Origin: Bog-950 sp964423405
Lineage (GTDB): Bacteria; Bacteroidota; Bacteroidia; Chitinophagales; LD1
DNA length: 20,352 nt
Assembly (NCBI GenBank): GCA_964423405.1
Contig: CAYREY010000083.1
Span: 1 to 20,352, forward strand
Direction: 5' to 3'
A program made the position numbers and the translations under genes. The notes beneath the pieces are model-generated. The model made no database searches. It was given only the letters and a program-made list of their open reading frames with translations, and was not told where the DNA came from. Position 1 is the stretch's first letter. Each line of letters starts with the position of its first letter. Shown piece after piece: positions 1 to 8,765 of the stretch.

Positions 1-78
1 CCACCTGGTTTTATAAAGCAGAGTTAAGCCTATCGGTGCAGTAGCAGTTCTTAATTTGCTGGTGCTTACAATTGCATG

Positions 79-113
79 CTGCCTTTATCCTGCATTCTTC
101 GTGCATTCGTGGC
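79..113 (+). repeat. Short interspersed repeat, copy 1
   Basis: A unit beginning CTGCCTTTATCC and ending TTCGTGCATTCGTGGC recurs almost unchanged at 739-773, in shortened form at 706-726, and inverted at 655-681. The copies bracket the YkgJ-type gene. Just after it, CTTAATG occurs three times at 9-bp spacing (about 123-149). This looks like a genome-dispersed intergenic repeat; no encoded function is visible. Confidence 0.6.
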
Positions 114-159
114 AACTGTATTTCTTAATGCTCTTAATGTACTTAATGGTTACACTGTA

Positions 160-648
160 TTAAATCACCTCCTTCAACCTCTCCAGCACATAATACACAG
201 CCGGGCACGTAGTGCTGTTAAGGTGGGTAGTGTTGGTATATTCAAAAAACTCACCGCTATCGGTGTAGGGGTATTTTTCGCAATCGCGTGGGCGCACATC
301 GTAAATGCTGCAATAGTTATCGGCACCCAAAAACGGGCACGGCGATTTTTTAACCACATAGTCGCCATCCTCATCCAACCGCAGGTATTTGTCAATCATA
401 TCGCCCTGTTTCATACCCAGGTATTTAGAAATGCGCACTAAATCCGGCGACTTAAACCTTGGCGATATCGTTTTACAGCAATTGGCACAGTTAAGACAAT
501 CTATTTTACTAAACGCCTCATCGTGCAGGTCGGGCAGGTGTTTTTCTACCCCCCGCATCCGTTTGGCCTTATCCAAAAACTGCCGGTTCTCCTTTTTCTT
601 CTTCTCGGCATCGCGCTGCCAGGTGTTGGGGTTAAAATTCATAAACAC
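160..648 (-). CDS. YkgJ-family cysteine-cluster protein (putative zinc/iron-chelating domain)
   Basis: A 162-residue cytosolic protein of the YkgJ/CxxCxxCC family (putative Zn or Fe-S binding; precise role unknown). Eight cysteines are visible: C51, C54, C57, C58 in CLNCANCC, then C104 (SPCPFLG), C113 (NYCSIYD), C123 (PRDCEKYP) and C148. This is the family signature, with the final RPxxCxxYP block intact. The N-terminal 50 residues are charged and probably helical. Met3 (MNFNPNTW) is an equally plausible start, giving an end at 642. It is the only clear minus-strand gene in the window and is flanked on both sides by copies of the same interspersed repeat. Family assignment is firm; substrate or metal is unknown. 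Confidence 0.88.
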   Translation of the reverse strand: MFMNFNPNTWQRDAEKKKKENRQFLDKAKRMRGVEKHLPDLHDEAFSKIDCLNCANCCKTISPRFKSPDLVRISKYLGMKQGDMIDKYLRLDEDGDYVVKKSPCPFLGADNYCSIYDVRPRDCEKYPYTDSGEFFEYTNTTHLNSTTCPAVYYVLERLKEVI

Positions 649-654
649 AATTAT

Positions 655-681
655 GCCACGAATTTCACGAATTAAAGGCAG
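655..681 (-). repeat. Short interspersed repeat, inverted copy
   Basis: Read on the minus strand this is CTGCCTTTAATTCGTG followed by AAATTCGTGGC, the inverted counterpart of the repeat at 79-113 and 739-773. It lies directly upstream of the YkgJ-type gene's start. Confidence 0.55.
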
Positions 682-705
682 ATAGTTGGTGCCTTATTTG
701 TCTTG

Positions 706-773
706 TATTTATTCGTGCATTCGTGGCTAACTGCATTTCTGCCTTTATCCTGTATTCTTCGTGCATTTGTGGC
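706..773 (+). repeat. Short interspersed repeat, two tandem direct copies
   Basis: A partial copy (706-738, with TTCGTGCATTCGTGGC) runs directly into a fuller copy (739-773). The copies end about 100 bp before carA. No promoter or terminator is evident inside them. Confidence 0.55.
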
Positions 774-873
774 CATCGCCGCAATTTTTCCACAAACCAA
801 CTATACTTATCAGTAAGGCATACAAATCACAGTCCGGTCAATTATATTCGCGCCTCGAATAATAAAAATTCGA

Positions 874-1983
874 ATGACCAAATCCTTCACCTCTGTCCCC
901 GCCGTGCTGGTTCTTGCCGATGGCACCGTTTTTCATGGTAAATCGCTTGGTAAACAAGGCACTACAGTGGGCGAAATATGTTTCAATACCGGTATGACCG
1001 GCTATCAGGAAATATTTACCGACCCCAGCTACTTTGGCCAGATAATTATAATGACCGCCGACCACATAGGTAACTATGGAGTAAAAGCCGATGAGGTAGA
1101 GTCGAAAAGCGTAAAAATTGCCGGCCTTATCAGCAAAAAGTACTCGGGCCACAACTACTCGCGCCTAAGCGGCGAAAGCTCGCTGCAGGAGTATTTTGAA
1201 AAAAATAACCTGGTAGGCATAAGCGATGTAGATACCCGCGCCCTTACCATACACGTACGCCGCGCCGGTGCTATGAACTGCATTATCAGCTCAGAAACCA
1301 CCGATGTAGAAGTACTGAAAAAGAAACTGGCCGAAGCGCCTGACATGGATGGGCTGGACCTTGCACAAAGCGTAACCACACACCAGCCTTATTTTTACGG
1401 TAACGAGGGCGCAGCACTTAAAGTGGCCGTGCTGGATTGTGGTATAAAAGAGAACATACTAAAATGCCTTACCGACCGCGGCGTGTACGCCAAGGTGTTT
1501 AACGCCAAAACCACCTTTGCCGAAATGCAGCAATTTAACCCCGATGGTTACTTTATAAGCAACGGCCCCGGCGACCCGGCACCCATGGATTATGCCATAA
1601 ACACCGTGCGCGAAATTCAAGCTGCCGGCAAACCTATATTTGGTATTTGCCTGGGCCACCAGTTGCTGGCACTGGCCAACAACATACCTACGTATAAAAT
1701 GCACCACGGCCACCGCGGTATTAACCACCCGGTTAAAAACCTTATAACCGGCCGCAGCGAAATAACCTCGCAAAACCACGGCTTTGAAGTATCGCGCGAG
1801 GCCATCGAAAAATCTGACACGGTAGAAATTACACACGTAAACCTGAACGATAACACCATAGAAGGTATCCGCATTAAAGGCAAAAAAGCCTTTAGCGTGC
1901 AGTACCACCCCGAAAGCTCACCGGGCCCGCACGATTCGCGCTACCTGTTCGATCAGTTTATTGCCGATATGAAATCTAACTAA
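874..1983 (+). CDS. carA: Carbamoyl-phosphate synthase small (glutaminase) subunit
   Basis: CarA hydrolyses glutamine and channels ammonia to CarB for carbamoyl phosphate synthesis, feeding arginine and pyrimidine pathways in the cytosol. The 369-residue length is typical. The N-terminal domain (about 8-170) carries the conserved GEICFNTGMTGYQE and DHIGNYG blocks. The class I glutamine amidotransferase domain (about 183-365) has the nucleophile C259 in GICLGHQ and the catalytic pair H345 and E347 in QYHPE, plus SNGPGDP and NHGF motifs. The ATG at 874 is the only start that keeps the usual N-terminus. carB is not in the window; the next gene, 5 bp downstream, is an unrelated lipoprotein, so any operon with carB would have to lie elsewhere. 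Confidence 0.97.
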   Translation: MTKSFTSVPAVLVLADGTVFHGKSLGKQGTTVGEICFNTGMTGYQEIFTDPSYFGQIIIMTADHIGNYGVKADEVESKSVKIAGLISKKYSGHNYSRLSGESSLQEYFEKNNLVGISDVDTRALTIHVRRAGAMNCIISSETTDVEVLKKKLAEAPDMDGLDLAQSVTTHQPYFYGNEGAALKVAVLDCGIKENILKCLTDRGVYAKVFNAKTTFAEMQQFNPDGYFISNGPGDPAPMDYAINTVREIQAAGKPIFGICLGHQLLALANNIPTYKMHHGHRGINHPVKNLITGRSEITSQNHGFEVSREAIEKSDTVEITHVNLNDNTIEGIRIKGKKAFSVQYHPESSPGPHDSRYLFDQFIADMKSN

Positions 1984-1988
1984 GGCTT

Positions 1989-2444
1989 ATGTGGTCTTAT
2001 AGCTTTCATATCTCTTACATCTTACGTTCCCGATTCCTGGTTCTTGGCTCCTGGTTCCTGGTTCTTGCTGTTTTATCGGCATGTACCTCTAACAAAGATA
2101 AAACACCTGTTCTCGGCCATCTCGATACAGCAGCGGTTGCTATGGATACTGCCATGCAACTGGGTTTAGAAAGCTCGTACGAGTTTCATAAAGCACTTAC
2201 TGTTAACGATACACTGGTGTACGATGTAATTGCTTTTGGAGGCCCTGCCAGCAAAGGCGAGGTGGCTATACTGCGCCGCGGCGCCACCAACAAAGCCGAT
2301 ACCGTGTTTAAAGATATACGCCGTGGTATTATTGCCGATACCTGGCTGGCCGATTCTAACAGCAACAAAAGGCCTGAAGTGTATATAGTTATAAAAAATA
2401 CTTCGGATAACGCCTTGCAAAAATTAGTTAAGTACGAAAAGTAG
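1989..2444 (+). CDS. Small hypothetical lipoprotein
   Basis: A 151-residue protein with no recognised family. The N-terminus has an arginine-containing head, a hydrophobic core and a lipobox LSAC, predicting cleavage before the cysteine of ACTSNKDK and lipid anchoring. The mature part of about 117 residues is soluble, with alternating strands and a possible beta-rich fold (LVYDVIAFGG, EVYIVIKN). It starts 5 bp after carA, so it is probably co-transcribed with it. The hydrophobic core is encoded by a 7-bp tandem repeat (2035-2069), unusual for coding DNA and able to shift the reading frame if copy number changes. The start is uncertain because of this repeat; the ORF and lipobox are clear, the function is not. 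Confidence 0.7.
   Translation: MWSYSFHISYILRSRFLVLGSWFLVLAVLSACTSNKDKTPVLGHLDTAAVAMDTAMQLGLESSYEFHKALTVNDTLVYDVIAFGGPASKGEVAILRRGATNKADTVFKDIRRGIIADTWLADSNSNKRPEVYIVIKNTSDNALQKLVKYEK
2035..2069 (+). repeat. 7-bp tandem repeat inside a signal-peptide region
   Basis: Five imperfect heptamers in a row: TCCTGGT, TCTTGGC, TCCTGGT, TCCTGGT, TCTTGCT. Seven is not a multiple of three, so gain or loss of one unit would put the lipoprotein out of frame. It encodes the residues FLVLGSWFLVLA of the signal peptide. Confidence 0.8.
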
Positions 2445-2507
2445 AAAGCATAGTTTTGTTACCTGTAGTTATAAACGGTATTAAACACTAAACAAAAACA
2501 ATATAAC

Positions 2508-3800
2508 ATGGCTCAAATTCACAAAGTACATGCCCGCCAGGTGCTCGATAGCCGCGGCAACCCAACGGTAGAAGTTGATGTAGTAACCTCTAATGGCACG
2601 CTGGGCCGTGCAATTGTACCATCGGGTGCCAGCACCGGTAAGCACGAAGCGGTTGAACTGCGCGATGGCGACAAAAAGAAATACATGGGCAAAGGGGTGC
2701 TAAAGGCTGTAAACAACGTTAACACCACCATTGCTAAAGAAATAGAAGGCCTTAGCATATTTGAGCAAAACGCCGTAGACCAGATAATGCTGCTGCTGGA
2801 TGGTACCCCTAACAAAGCTAAACTGGGCGCTAACGCTATACTGGCAGTATCGCTGGCGGTAGCTCGTGCTGCTGCCGAGGAGCTTGGTATGCCGCTATAC
2901 CGCTACGTAGGTGGTGTAAACGCCAACACCCTGCCTATACCTATGATGAACATATTAAACGGTGGTGCACACGCCGATAATAAAATAGACTTTCAGGAGT
3001 TTATGATTATGCCCGTGGGGGCCGATACTTTCAGCCAGGCACTGCGCATGGGTGTAGAGGTGTTCCACAACCTGAAAGCCGTATTGAAAAAGAAAAAATA
3101 CTCAACCAACGTAGGCGATGAGGGCGGCTTTGCCCCCGAAATTGGCAGCAATGAAGAAGCCATAGAAACCGTACTGGCCGCTATTGAAGCAGCCGGCTAC
3201 AAACCCGGTAAAGATATTTACATAGCCATGGATGCCGCCAGCACCGAATTTTACGATGAGAAAGCCAAGGTGTACCATTTCCACAAAAGCAATGGCAAAA
3301 AACTGAAAAGCGAAGAGATGGTAGAATACTGGGCTAACTGGTGCAAAAAATACCCTATACTAAGTATAGAAGACGGTATGGCCGAAGACGACTGGAAAGG
3401 CTGGAAACTGCTTACCGAAAAAGTAGGCAGCAAAGTGCAACTGGTAGGCGACGACCTGTTTGTTACCAATGTTAACCGCCTGCAGCAGGGTATCGATAGC
3501 AACACAGCCAACTCTATACTGGTTAAGGTTAACCAGATTGGTTCGCTTACCGAAACTATTAATGCTGTTAACCTCGCGCACCGCAACTCGTATACCTCGG
3601 TAATGAGCCACCGCAGCGGCGAAAGCGAAGACGTAACCATTGCCGACCTGGCAGTAGCCCTTAACTGCGGCCAGATAAAAACCGGCTCGGCATCGCGTAC
3701 CGACCGTATTGCCAAATACAACCAGCTTATCCGTATAGAAGAGGAGTTGGGCCCAATGGCGCACTACCCCGGCAAAAGCTTTAAGTTTTTGAAAAAGTAA
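2508..3800 (+). CDS. eno: Enolase (phosphopyruvate hydratase)
   Basis: Enolase interconverts 2-phosphoglycerate and phosphoenolpyruvate in glycolysis and gluconeogenesis. It is a cytosolic, Mg2+-dependent octameric or dimeric enzyme. The 430-residue length is standard. All signature blocks are visible: SGASTG near the N-terminus, DFQEFMIMP, NVGDEGGFAP, the metal ligands in SIEDGMAEDDW and VGDDLFVTN, the catalytic lysine region LVKVNQIGSLTET, and VMSHRSGE. The ATG at 2508 follows an A-rich stretch (CAATATAAC) as other starts here do. The gene stands alone: 63 bp separate it from the lipoprotein, and a strong terminator lies about 90 bp downstream. Nothing unusual is seen. Confidence 0.98.
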   Translation: MAQIHKVHARQVLDSRGNPTVEVDVVTSNGTLGRAIVPSGASTGKHEAVELRDGDKKKYMGKGVLKAVNNVNTTIAKEIEGLSIFEQNAVDQIMLLLDGTPNKAKLGANAILAVSLAVARAAAEELGMPLYRYVGGVNANTLPIPMMNILNGGAHADNKIDFQEFMIMPVGADTFSQALRMGVEVFHNLKAVLKKKKYSTNVGDEGGFAPEIGSNEEAIETVLAAIEAAGYKPGKDIYIAMDAASTEFYDEKAKVYHFHKSNGKKLKSEEMVEYWANWCKKYPILSIEDGMAEDDWKGWKLLTEKVGSKVQLVGDDLFVTNVNRLQQGIDSNTANSILVKVNQIGSLTETINAVNLAHRNSYTSVMSHRSGESEDVTIADLAVALNCGQIKTGSASRTDRIAKYNQLIRIEEELGPMAHYPGKSFKFLKK

Positions 3801-3811
3801 ACCTATACCTG

Positions 3812-3823
3812 ATGGTATACCAT
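3812..3823. repeat. Perfect 12-bp palindrome after eno
   Basis: ATGGTATACCAT is a perfect palindrome 11 bp after the eno stop codon. It could be a protein-binding site or chance; GTAT-rich sequence continues around it. Confidence 0.35.
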
Positions 3824-3891
3824 GTTAAACTGGTATTCCATCTATTACAGCCTGTATTTATACTTGTATTACACAGACTGCAACTTGTATA

Positions 3892-3942
3892 CCCTGCCAT
3901 TTTGAAAAAGCAATTTTCCGAAATGGTAGGGTTTTGTTTTTT
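3892..3942 (+). terminator. Rho-independent terminator of eno
   Basis: CCCTGCCATTT (3892-3902) pairs with AAATGGTAGGG (3921-3931) over 11 bp with one G-U, followed by TTTTGTTTTTT. It separates eno from the XRE regulator. The rest of the 291-bp interval 3801-4091 has no convincing gene; a possible TTTG/TATATTG promoter pair for the regulator lies near 3988-4016. Confidence 0.8.
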
Positions 3943-4091
3943 CTATACAACACATAATAAGGCGGTTAATATGTTTAATTATCTGATTTGCAATTGCTTG
4001 TGCAAAGTGTGTATATTGTGTTAACAAACGGCACTTAATTGGTAATTAACAAGCATAATTATTTACAACACAAACCCAAAACTTAATAACT

Positions 4092-4469
4092 ATGACCATT
4101 GCCTCAAGAATCAGAAAAATCAGAGAAGTACGTGGCTGGAAACAAACTGCAATTGCAGCTTCCATGAACATTACCCAGCAGGCATATAGCTGCCTGGAAC
4201 AGGGAGCCAGCAACGCACGCCTCGAAACACTAAAAAGATTTTGCGATGTAATGAAGATAGAATTGCCTTTTCTTATAGCTACCGATGTGCCTATTACTGA
4301 AGAGACCATCGAACGCTATGGCAACAAAAGCTACTACGAGTTTATAACCACTTACCGTAAGCTGGAGCAGAAAGTTGAAATTTTCGAAGAGCTGCTTACC
4401 GGTGCCGAAAAGCAATTAAACAACAACACTACCAACACCAACATGTCGGCCAACATACGCCGCGCATAG
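4092..4469 (+). CDS. XRE-family helix-turn-helix regulator
   Basis: A 125-residue DNA-binding protein. Residues about 4-58 form a Cro/CI-type HTH (IRKIREVRGWKQTAIAASMN, then the recognition helix QQAYSCLEQG and ARLETLKRFCDVM). Residues about 75-110 look like an amphipathic helix or coiled coil (YYEFITTYRKLEQKVEIFEELL), probably for dimerisation, and the tail is Asn/Thr rich. It is a single-gene unit between two terminators (3892-3942 and 4495-4522). Targets are unknown; no operator is identified. Such stand-alone XRE proteins are common in Sphingobacteria and no link to a phage or toxin gene is visible here. Confidence 0.85.
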   Translation: MTIASRIRKIREVRGWKQTAIAASMNITQQAYSCLEQGASNARLETLKRFCDVMKIELPFLIATDVPITEETIERYGNKSYYEFITTYRKLEQKVEIFEELLTGAEKQLNNNTTNTNMSANIRRA

Positions 4470-4494
4470 TCTGTGGTTACTTTATTTATACACG

Positions 4495-4522
4495 CAAGGC
4501 AAAGAGGCTACTCTTTGCCTTG
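4495..4522 (+). terminator. Hairpin terminator after the XRE regulator
   Basis: CAAGGCAAAGAG and CTCTTTGCCTTG form a perfect 12-bp stem around a GCTA loop. The trailing sequence TTGCATTTA is only moderately T-rich, so it may end transcription in both directions poorly or act as an RNA-stabilising hairpin. Confidence 0.6.
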
Positions 4523-4541
4523 TTGCATTTATACAAAGTAT

Positions 4542-4586
4542 AGCCTGTTTGAATTAGCTGTTTAACGTTATGCGCAGGCTTTTTTT
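4542..4586 (+). terminator. Second possible terminator before the kinase gene
   Basis: AGCCTG (4542-4547) pairs with CAGGCT (4575-4580), immediately followed by a run of seven T. The loop is long (27 nt), so efficiency is uncertain. Confidence 0.4.
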
Positions 4587-4648
4587 ATCCGTCTAATTAT
4601 TCATTTTCGCATTCACACTTACCGTCTAATATTTCTATTTTGCAACGT

Positions 4649-6145
4649 ATGGTTTTGGAAAAAGATGAGCAGGCAAAAATGGTAATCGATAACCCCATGC
4701 TGGGTATAGTATGGGGTACGCCCGATGGCCTGCTATCTGATGCAAACGAGGCTTTTTGTAAACTGGTAGGCTACACCCGCGATGAGTTAATTGGCACCCA
4801 CTACAACCGGTTTACACACCCCGATGATATGCCGATGGCTTATGCCAAAGCTCAGCTAATGCTTAACGGTAGTACCGATAGTTACGAAATAGAGAAGCGC
4901 TATATAGTTCGCGATAAATCGGTGGTATGGATAAAAATGCTGATATCGGCTAAGCGCGAAGCAGATGGTAGTATTGGTTCGGTTATGTGTATTGCACAGG
5001 ATATATCTGAACGCAAACGCGCCGAAGAAATGTTGCAGCAGTCAGAAAACATTTTGAAATTTATATTAGGCAGTACCGACTCTGCTTTCATATTGCTGGA
5101 CACAGAGGGCCGTGTTACCATGGCTAACCGGGTAGCCGATGAATGGGCCGGTATAGAACTGGAGCGGGCACTAAAACCCGGCGAGTTATTTACCGATATA
5201 CTACCCGAGGTACACCGCGCAAAAGGCAAGGTTGTTATAGATGCCGGGCTTGCCGGCAATAGCTACAGTTACGAAGACCGGTTTAAGCGCCGAGACGGGG
5301 TAGAATGCTGGTACCATGTTAAACTCGATTGCATTAAAGATGATAAAGGCAACGTAACCGGTTTATGTATCACATCTACCGATACTACCCGCTACCGCTC
5401 GGCACAGGCTACCGTTAAAGCCATGAACGATTCGCTGGAGAAGAAGGTAAAAGAACGTACCGCCGAATTGGAGAATGCCAATAAAGAACTGGAAGCTTTC
5501 ACCTACTCGGTAAGCCACGACTTGATGGCGCCCCTGCGTATTATCGATGGTTTCTCGCAGGTATTGTTAGATGATTACCGCCATAAACTGGATGCCGATG
5601 GGCTGCAGACTTTGCAGGTAATAAAGCGCAATGCCACCCGCATGGGCGAACTGGTTAACGATTTATTAAACCTGGCACGCCTGGGCCGCGCTAACCTGGT
5701 TAAGCGCAGTGTAGATATGAACGATATTGTGGCATCGGTAATAGATGAGATGCGTTTTAGCACCAACAAACTGGCCGCCATGATAAGCCTGAAAGACCTT
5801 AAACCTGCCGAGTGCGACCATGTGCTTATCAAGCAGGTTTGGGCTAATCTGTTATCTAATGCGGTCAAGTACTCTAAAAACCGCGAAAACCCAATGATAG
5901 AAATTGGCTGTTACGAACAGAACGGTCAAACTGTTTATTATATTAAAGATAATGGCGTTGGGTTCGATTTGCAGTATGCCGGTAAACTGTTTGGTGTGTT
6001 TCAGCGCCTGCATAAGCCCAGCGAGTTTCCCGGTACCGGTGTAGGGCTGGCTATTGTACACCGTATTATTACCCGCCATGGTGGTAAAGTTTGGGCTAAT
6101 GCCAAAGTAAACGAAGGGGCCGAATTTTACTTCACATTACCATAA
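4649..6145 (+). CDS. PAS-PAS sensor histidine kinase
   Basis: A 498-residue cytosolic sensor kinase without membrane segments. PAS domain 1 spans about 15-123 (ending MCIAQDISERKRAEE, a PAC motif), PAS domain 2 about 130-250. A coiled coil (255-285) leads to the HisKA domain with phospho-acceptor H290 in FTYSVSHDLMAPLR. The HATPase domain follows, with the N box LLSNAVKYS (401-409), G1 DNGVGFD (434-440) and G2 GTGVGLAIV (462-470). The kinase core resembles the bacteriophytochrome-type class. I chose the ATG at 4649 over the upstream TTG because a TAnnTTTG-like box (TATTTTG, 4636-4642) sits directly before it. The response regulator 148 bp downstream is the likely partner. The sensed signal is unknown. 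Confidence 0.93.
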   Translation: MVLEKDEQAKMVIDNPMLGIVWGTPDGLLSDANEAFCKLVGYTRDELIGTHYNRFTHPDDMPMAYAKAQLMLNGSTDSYEIEKRYIVRDKSVVWIKMLISAKREADGSIGSVMCIAQDISERKRAEEMLQQSENILKFILGSTDSAFILLDTEGRVTMANRVADEWAGIELERALKPGELFTDILPEVHRAKGKVVIDAGLAGNSYSYEDRFKRRDGVECWYHVKLDCIKDDKGNVTGLCITSTDTTRYRSAQATVKAMNDSLEKKVKERTAELENANKELEAFTYSVSHDLMAPLRIIDGFSQVLLDDYRHKLDADGLQTLQVIKRNATRMGELVNDLLNLARLGRANLVKRSVDMNDIVASVIDEMRFSTNKLAAMISLKDLKPAECDHVLIKQVWANLLSNAVKYSKNRENPMIEIGCYEQNGQTVYYIKDNGVGFDLQYAGKLFGVFQRLHKPSEFPGTGVGLAIVHRIITRHGGKVWANAKVNEGAEFYFTLP

Positions 6146-6293
6146 TACTAATAACAATTTTTTTTACTGAATATTTTTGGTAGAAAAATAGCGGTATCAA
6201 TATTCTGTGCATTATTTTAACTTTTCGTACGGTCAAATTGCAGTAATTAATTTGTAACCGTTTTGTAAAAAATTAAATTCGCGGCATAAAGCT

Positions 6294-6761
6294 ATGAGGT
6301 ATAACGAAGTGGAGGTTTTACTGGTAGAGGATAATCCTCATGAGGCGCAGCTGGCACTTCGTATGTTTAAAAAGTACAACCTTGGTAACCGGTTGCTGCA
6401 CATTGATGAAGGCATAGATGCACTCGATTTTGTTTTTGCCCGCGGCAAGTATGCCGATCGTGCAGGCAGTTCTAACCTGCGTGTTATATTTCTCGATCTT
6501 AAGCTACCCCGTATTGATGGCCTTGAAATTTTGAAACAGATAAAGGGCGATCCGCAAACCAGGCACATACCGGTGGTGGTGTTCACTTCATCTAAAGAAG
6601 AATCGGATGTGGCGGCCGCCTATAAATTGGGGGCCAACAGCTACATTGTCAAGCCTGTCGATTTCGAAACTTTTTCTACCACTATTACCGCTTTGGGCAA
6701 TTTTTGGCTGCATGTAAACCTGCCCTGCCACACCACTCCCGGAATTAATTTGGGCCATTAG
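6294..6761 (+). CDS. Single-domain response regulator (Rcp1-like)
   Basis: A 155-residue receiver domain with no output domain. The acidic pocket is VEDN (11-14), the phospho-acceptor is D68 in IFLDLKLP, the switch residue T98 lies in VVFTSS and K120 in YIVKPVD. The spacing with a long insertion after helix 2 (FARGKYADR) is typical of Rcp1-type regulators that partner PAS or phytochrome-type kinases and act by protein contact or phosphorelay. The C-terminal 20 residues (HVNLPCHTTPGINLGH) are not conserved-looking. It follows the sensor kinase on the same strand with 148 bp between them, so it may have its own promoter. Target unknown. Confidence 0.92.
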   Translation: MRYNEVEVLLVEDNPHEAQLALRMFKKYNLGNRLLHIDEGIDALDFVFARGKYADRAGSSNLRVIFLDLKLPRIDGLEILKQIKGDPQTRHIPVVVFTSSKEESDVAAAYKLGANSYIVKPVDFETFSTTITALGNFWLHVNLPCHTTPGINLGH

Positions 6762-6940
6762 CTCAAATACTGCGTTACTGCCTGACAATCTTATAGTTGT
6801 AGCATACAAACTTTAGTTTTTTGGTTGTATGTTTTGCTGTATAGTATTTGCCAATACACCACCCCGCGTGTATTATAAAGTAGCTAAAAGGTAACCTTTT
6901 GTGTGTGTTCTACGTTTATTCACACATAAACTTACCACTA

Positions 6941-8743
6941 ATGAGATCATTTATATGCGCTTGCCTGGTTTTTTCAGCCTCTTGGGGCTTTGCAAACGGT
7001 AACAATCCGCTTAAAATTTCGGCCGATAAAGTATCGGGTTGCTCGCCTTTACAGGTTAGCTTTAGTGCTGTAAGCGATAGCCCTAATGGACTTAGCTGGG
7101 ATTTTGGTAACGGCTATACCAGTAGCGATAAAGCGCCGCTGGTTGTTTATACAACACCCGGTGTATATACCGTTAAACTTACCGATGGTAGTGGCCAGCC
7201 TGTTACTACTACGGTTACAGTACATGGCATACCTCAAATAGATTTTAAAGCCGATAAAACAAAAGCCTGTGTAAACGATGGTGTTAACTTTACCGTGCAG
7301 CCCGCTGCCGGTTCTGCTGTTGCAAACTATGTATGGGGCTTTGGCGATGGCAAAACAGTGGCAGGTGCTAACTTTGCACAAGCTTCGCACATTTATAAAA
7401 CTTCGGGTAAGTACGATGTATCGTTGTTGGTAACCGATGCCAATGGTTGTATGGCTACCAAAACTGCTTACGCAATGGTAGAGGCTACCACTAAACCGGT
7501 TGCCGATTTTAAACCATCGGTAAGCAATAGCTGCAACGAAACCGAAAATATTTCTTTCGCTAATCTTTCTACCGGCGAGGGCTACAAACTGGCCTACACC
7601 TGGGAGTTTGGCGATAAAGGTGTTTCAGCCGATGCTAATCCTTCACACATCTTTGGTCAGGGTAAATTTGATGTAACCCTTACAGTAAAAGACGATAACG
7701 GTTGCTACAGCACCGCTACCAAACGTGTAAGCATTACCAAACTGAAAGCCGATTTTATTACTGAAAAAGATCAGGCCTGCACCGGCGAACGTATCAAATT
7801 TGTAAACGCATCTAATTACAAAGGCTCTAAATGGCTGTGGAGCTTTAGCGATGGTACCACCTCTGCCGAGGCTAACCCCGAAAAAGCATTTGCACAACCC
7901 GGTAACTACTCAGTTAAGTTTACTGTTACCGATGGTGCCTGTACAGAAACTGCAGCCAAAGAAGCTTTCGTACATGTGCGTAGCGGTATCAAAACCGAGT
8001 TTACTTCAGATATCTCTCAATCATGCAATCAACCGGTATCGGTTAAGTTAAAAAACAACACACCTAACAGTGCTGTGGTGCTTTGGAACTTTGGCGATGG
8101 TACCGTATCTACCAAAAATGAAACTGAGAAAGTATATGCCGCCGCAGGTAACTACAAAGTAAGCCTGGAGGTAACCGATAGCAGTGGCTGTACGGTTAAA
8201 AAAGAATCGGAAAAAGTAATACACGCCCTTAAACCAATGGTAAACTTTAAGGGCGATACGTTTGCCTGTGCCGGTTACCAGGTTAAGTTTACCAACTTTA
8301 CGCCAAACGCAGCTTCATACCTGTGGAACTTTGGCGACGGTACCACTTCTACCGATAAAAACCCGCTGCATATTTACAAAAGCAACGGCCGCTATACCGT
8401 ATCGCTTACAGCTTTTGGCGATGGCTGCGACAGCACCATGATAATGAAAGATTACGTACACGTAGATACACTGAAAGTTGACTTTGAAATGGCTGCTGCC
8501 AGCCAAACCATGGTACCTCCGTTCCTGTTCAGCTTTACCAACAAAACCACTATCCCTGGTCTTAAGTTTATGTGGGATTTTGGCGATGGTTATACCGAAA
8601 ACGCTGTAAGCCCTGTACACATTTACAACACACCCGGCAACTTTAACGTACGCCTGATTGCCTACAGCAAAAGTGGCTGCACCAACTCTAAAGTAGTAAC
8701 CAATGCTATACAAATGGGTACCAGCATGGGTGGTAACGAATAA
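6941..8743 (+). CDS. Secreted protein with seven PKD repeats
   Basis: A 600-residue extracytoplasmic protein built almost wholly from PKD (Ig-like) modules. I place the start at ATG 6941, giving a signal peptide MRSFICACLVFSASWGFANG; an upstream in-frame TTG would bury it. Seven W-(D/G/E/N/S)-F-G-(D/N) turns mark the repeats: WDFGNG, WGFGDG, WEFGDK, WSFSDG, WNFGDG, WNFGDG and WDFGDG, each followed by the usual Y/F-x-x-x-G-x-Y/F-x-V motif. Most modules also carry a cysteine near the start, perhaps forming inter-repeat disulfides. There is no catalytic domain and no recognisable T9SS C-terminal sorting domain; the protein ends MGTSMGGNE. A surface adhesin or gliding-related scaffold is plausible, but function is not shown. 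It is followed by a strong terminator. Confidence 0.9.
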   Translation: MRSFICACLVFSASWGFANGNNPLKISADKVSGCSPLQVSFSAVSDSPNGLSWDFGNGYTSSDKAPLVVYTTPGVYTVKLTDGSGQPVTTTVTVHGIPQIDFKADKTKACVNDGVNFTVQPAAGSAVANYVWGFGDGKTVAGANFAQASHIYKTSGKYDVSLLVTDANGCMATKTAYAMVEATTKPVADFKPSVSNSCNETENISFANLSTGEGYKLAYTWEFGDKGVSADANPSHIFGQGKFDVTLTVKDDNGCYSTATKRVSITKLKADFITEKDQACTGERIKFVNASNYKGSKWLWSFSDGTTSAEANPEKAFAQPGNYSVKFTVTDGACTETAAKEAFVHVRSGIKTEFTSDISQSCNQPVSVKLKNNTPNSAVVLWNFGDGTVSTKNETEKVYAAAGNYKVSLEVTDSSGCTVKKESEKVIHALKPMVNFKGDTFACAGYQVKFTNFTPNAASYLWNFGDGTTSTDKNPLHIYKSNGRYTVSLTAFGDGCDSTMIMKDYVHVDTLKVDFEMAAASQTMVPPFLFSFTNKTTIPGLKFMWDFGDGYTENAVSPVHIYNTPGNFNVRLIAYSKSGCTNSKVVTNAIQMGTSMGGNE

Positions 8744-8765
8744 AATACAGTTAACCTAAAATTTT

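Noticed and set aside
3812..4024. 70-aa open frame after eno
   Set aside because: Cysteine- and leucine-rich without domain pattern, runs through a clear terminator, and lies in GTAT-rich intergenic DNA.
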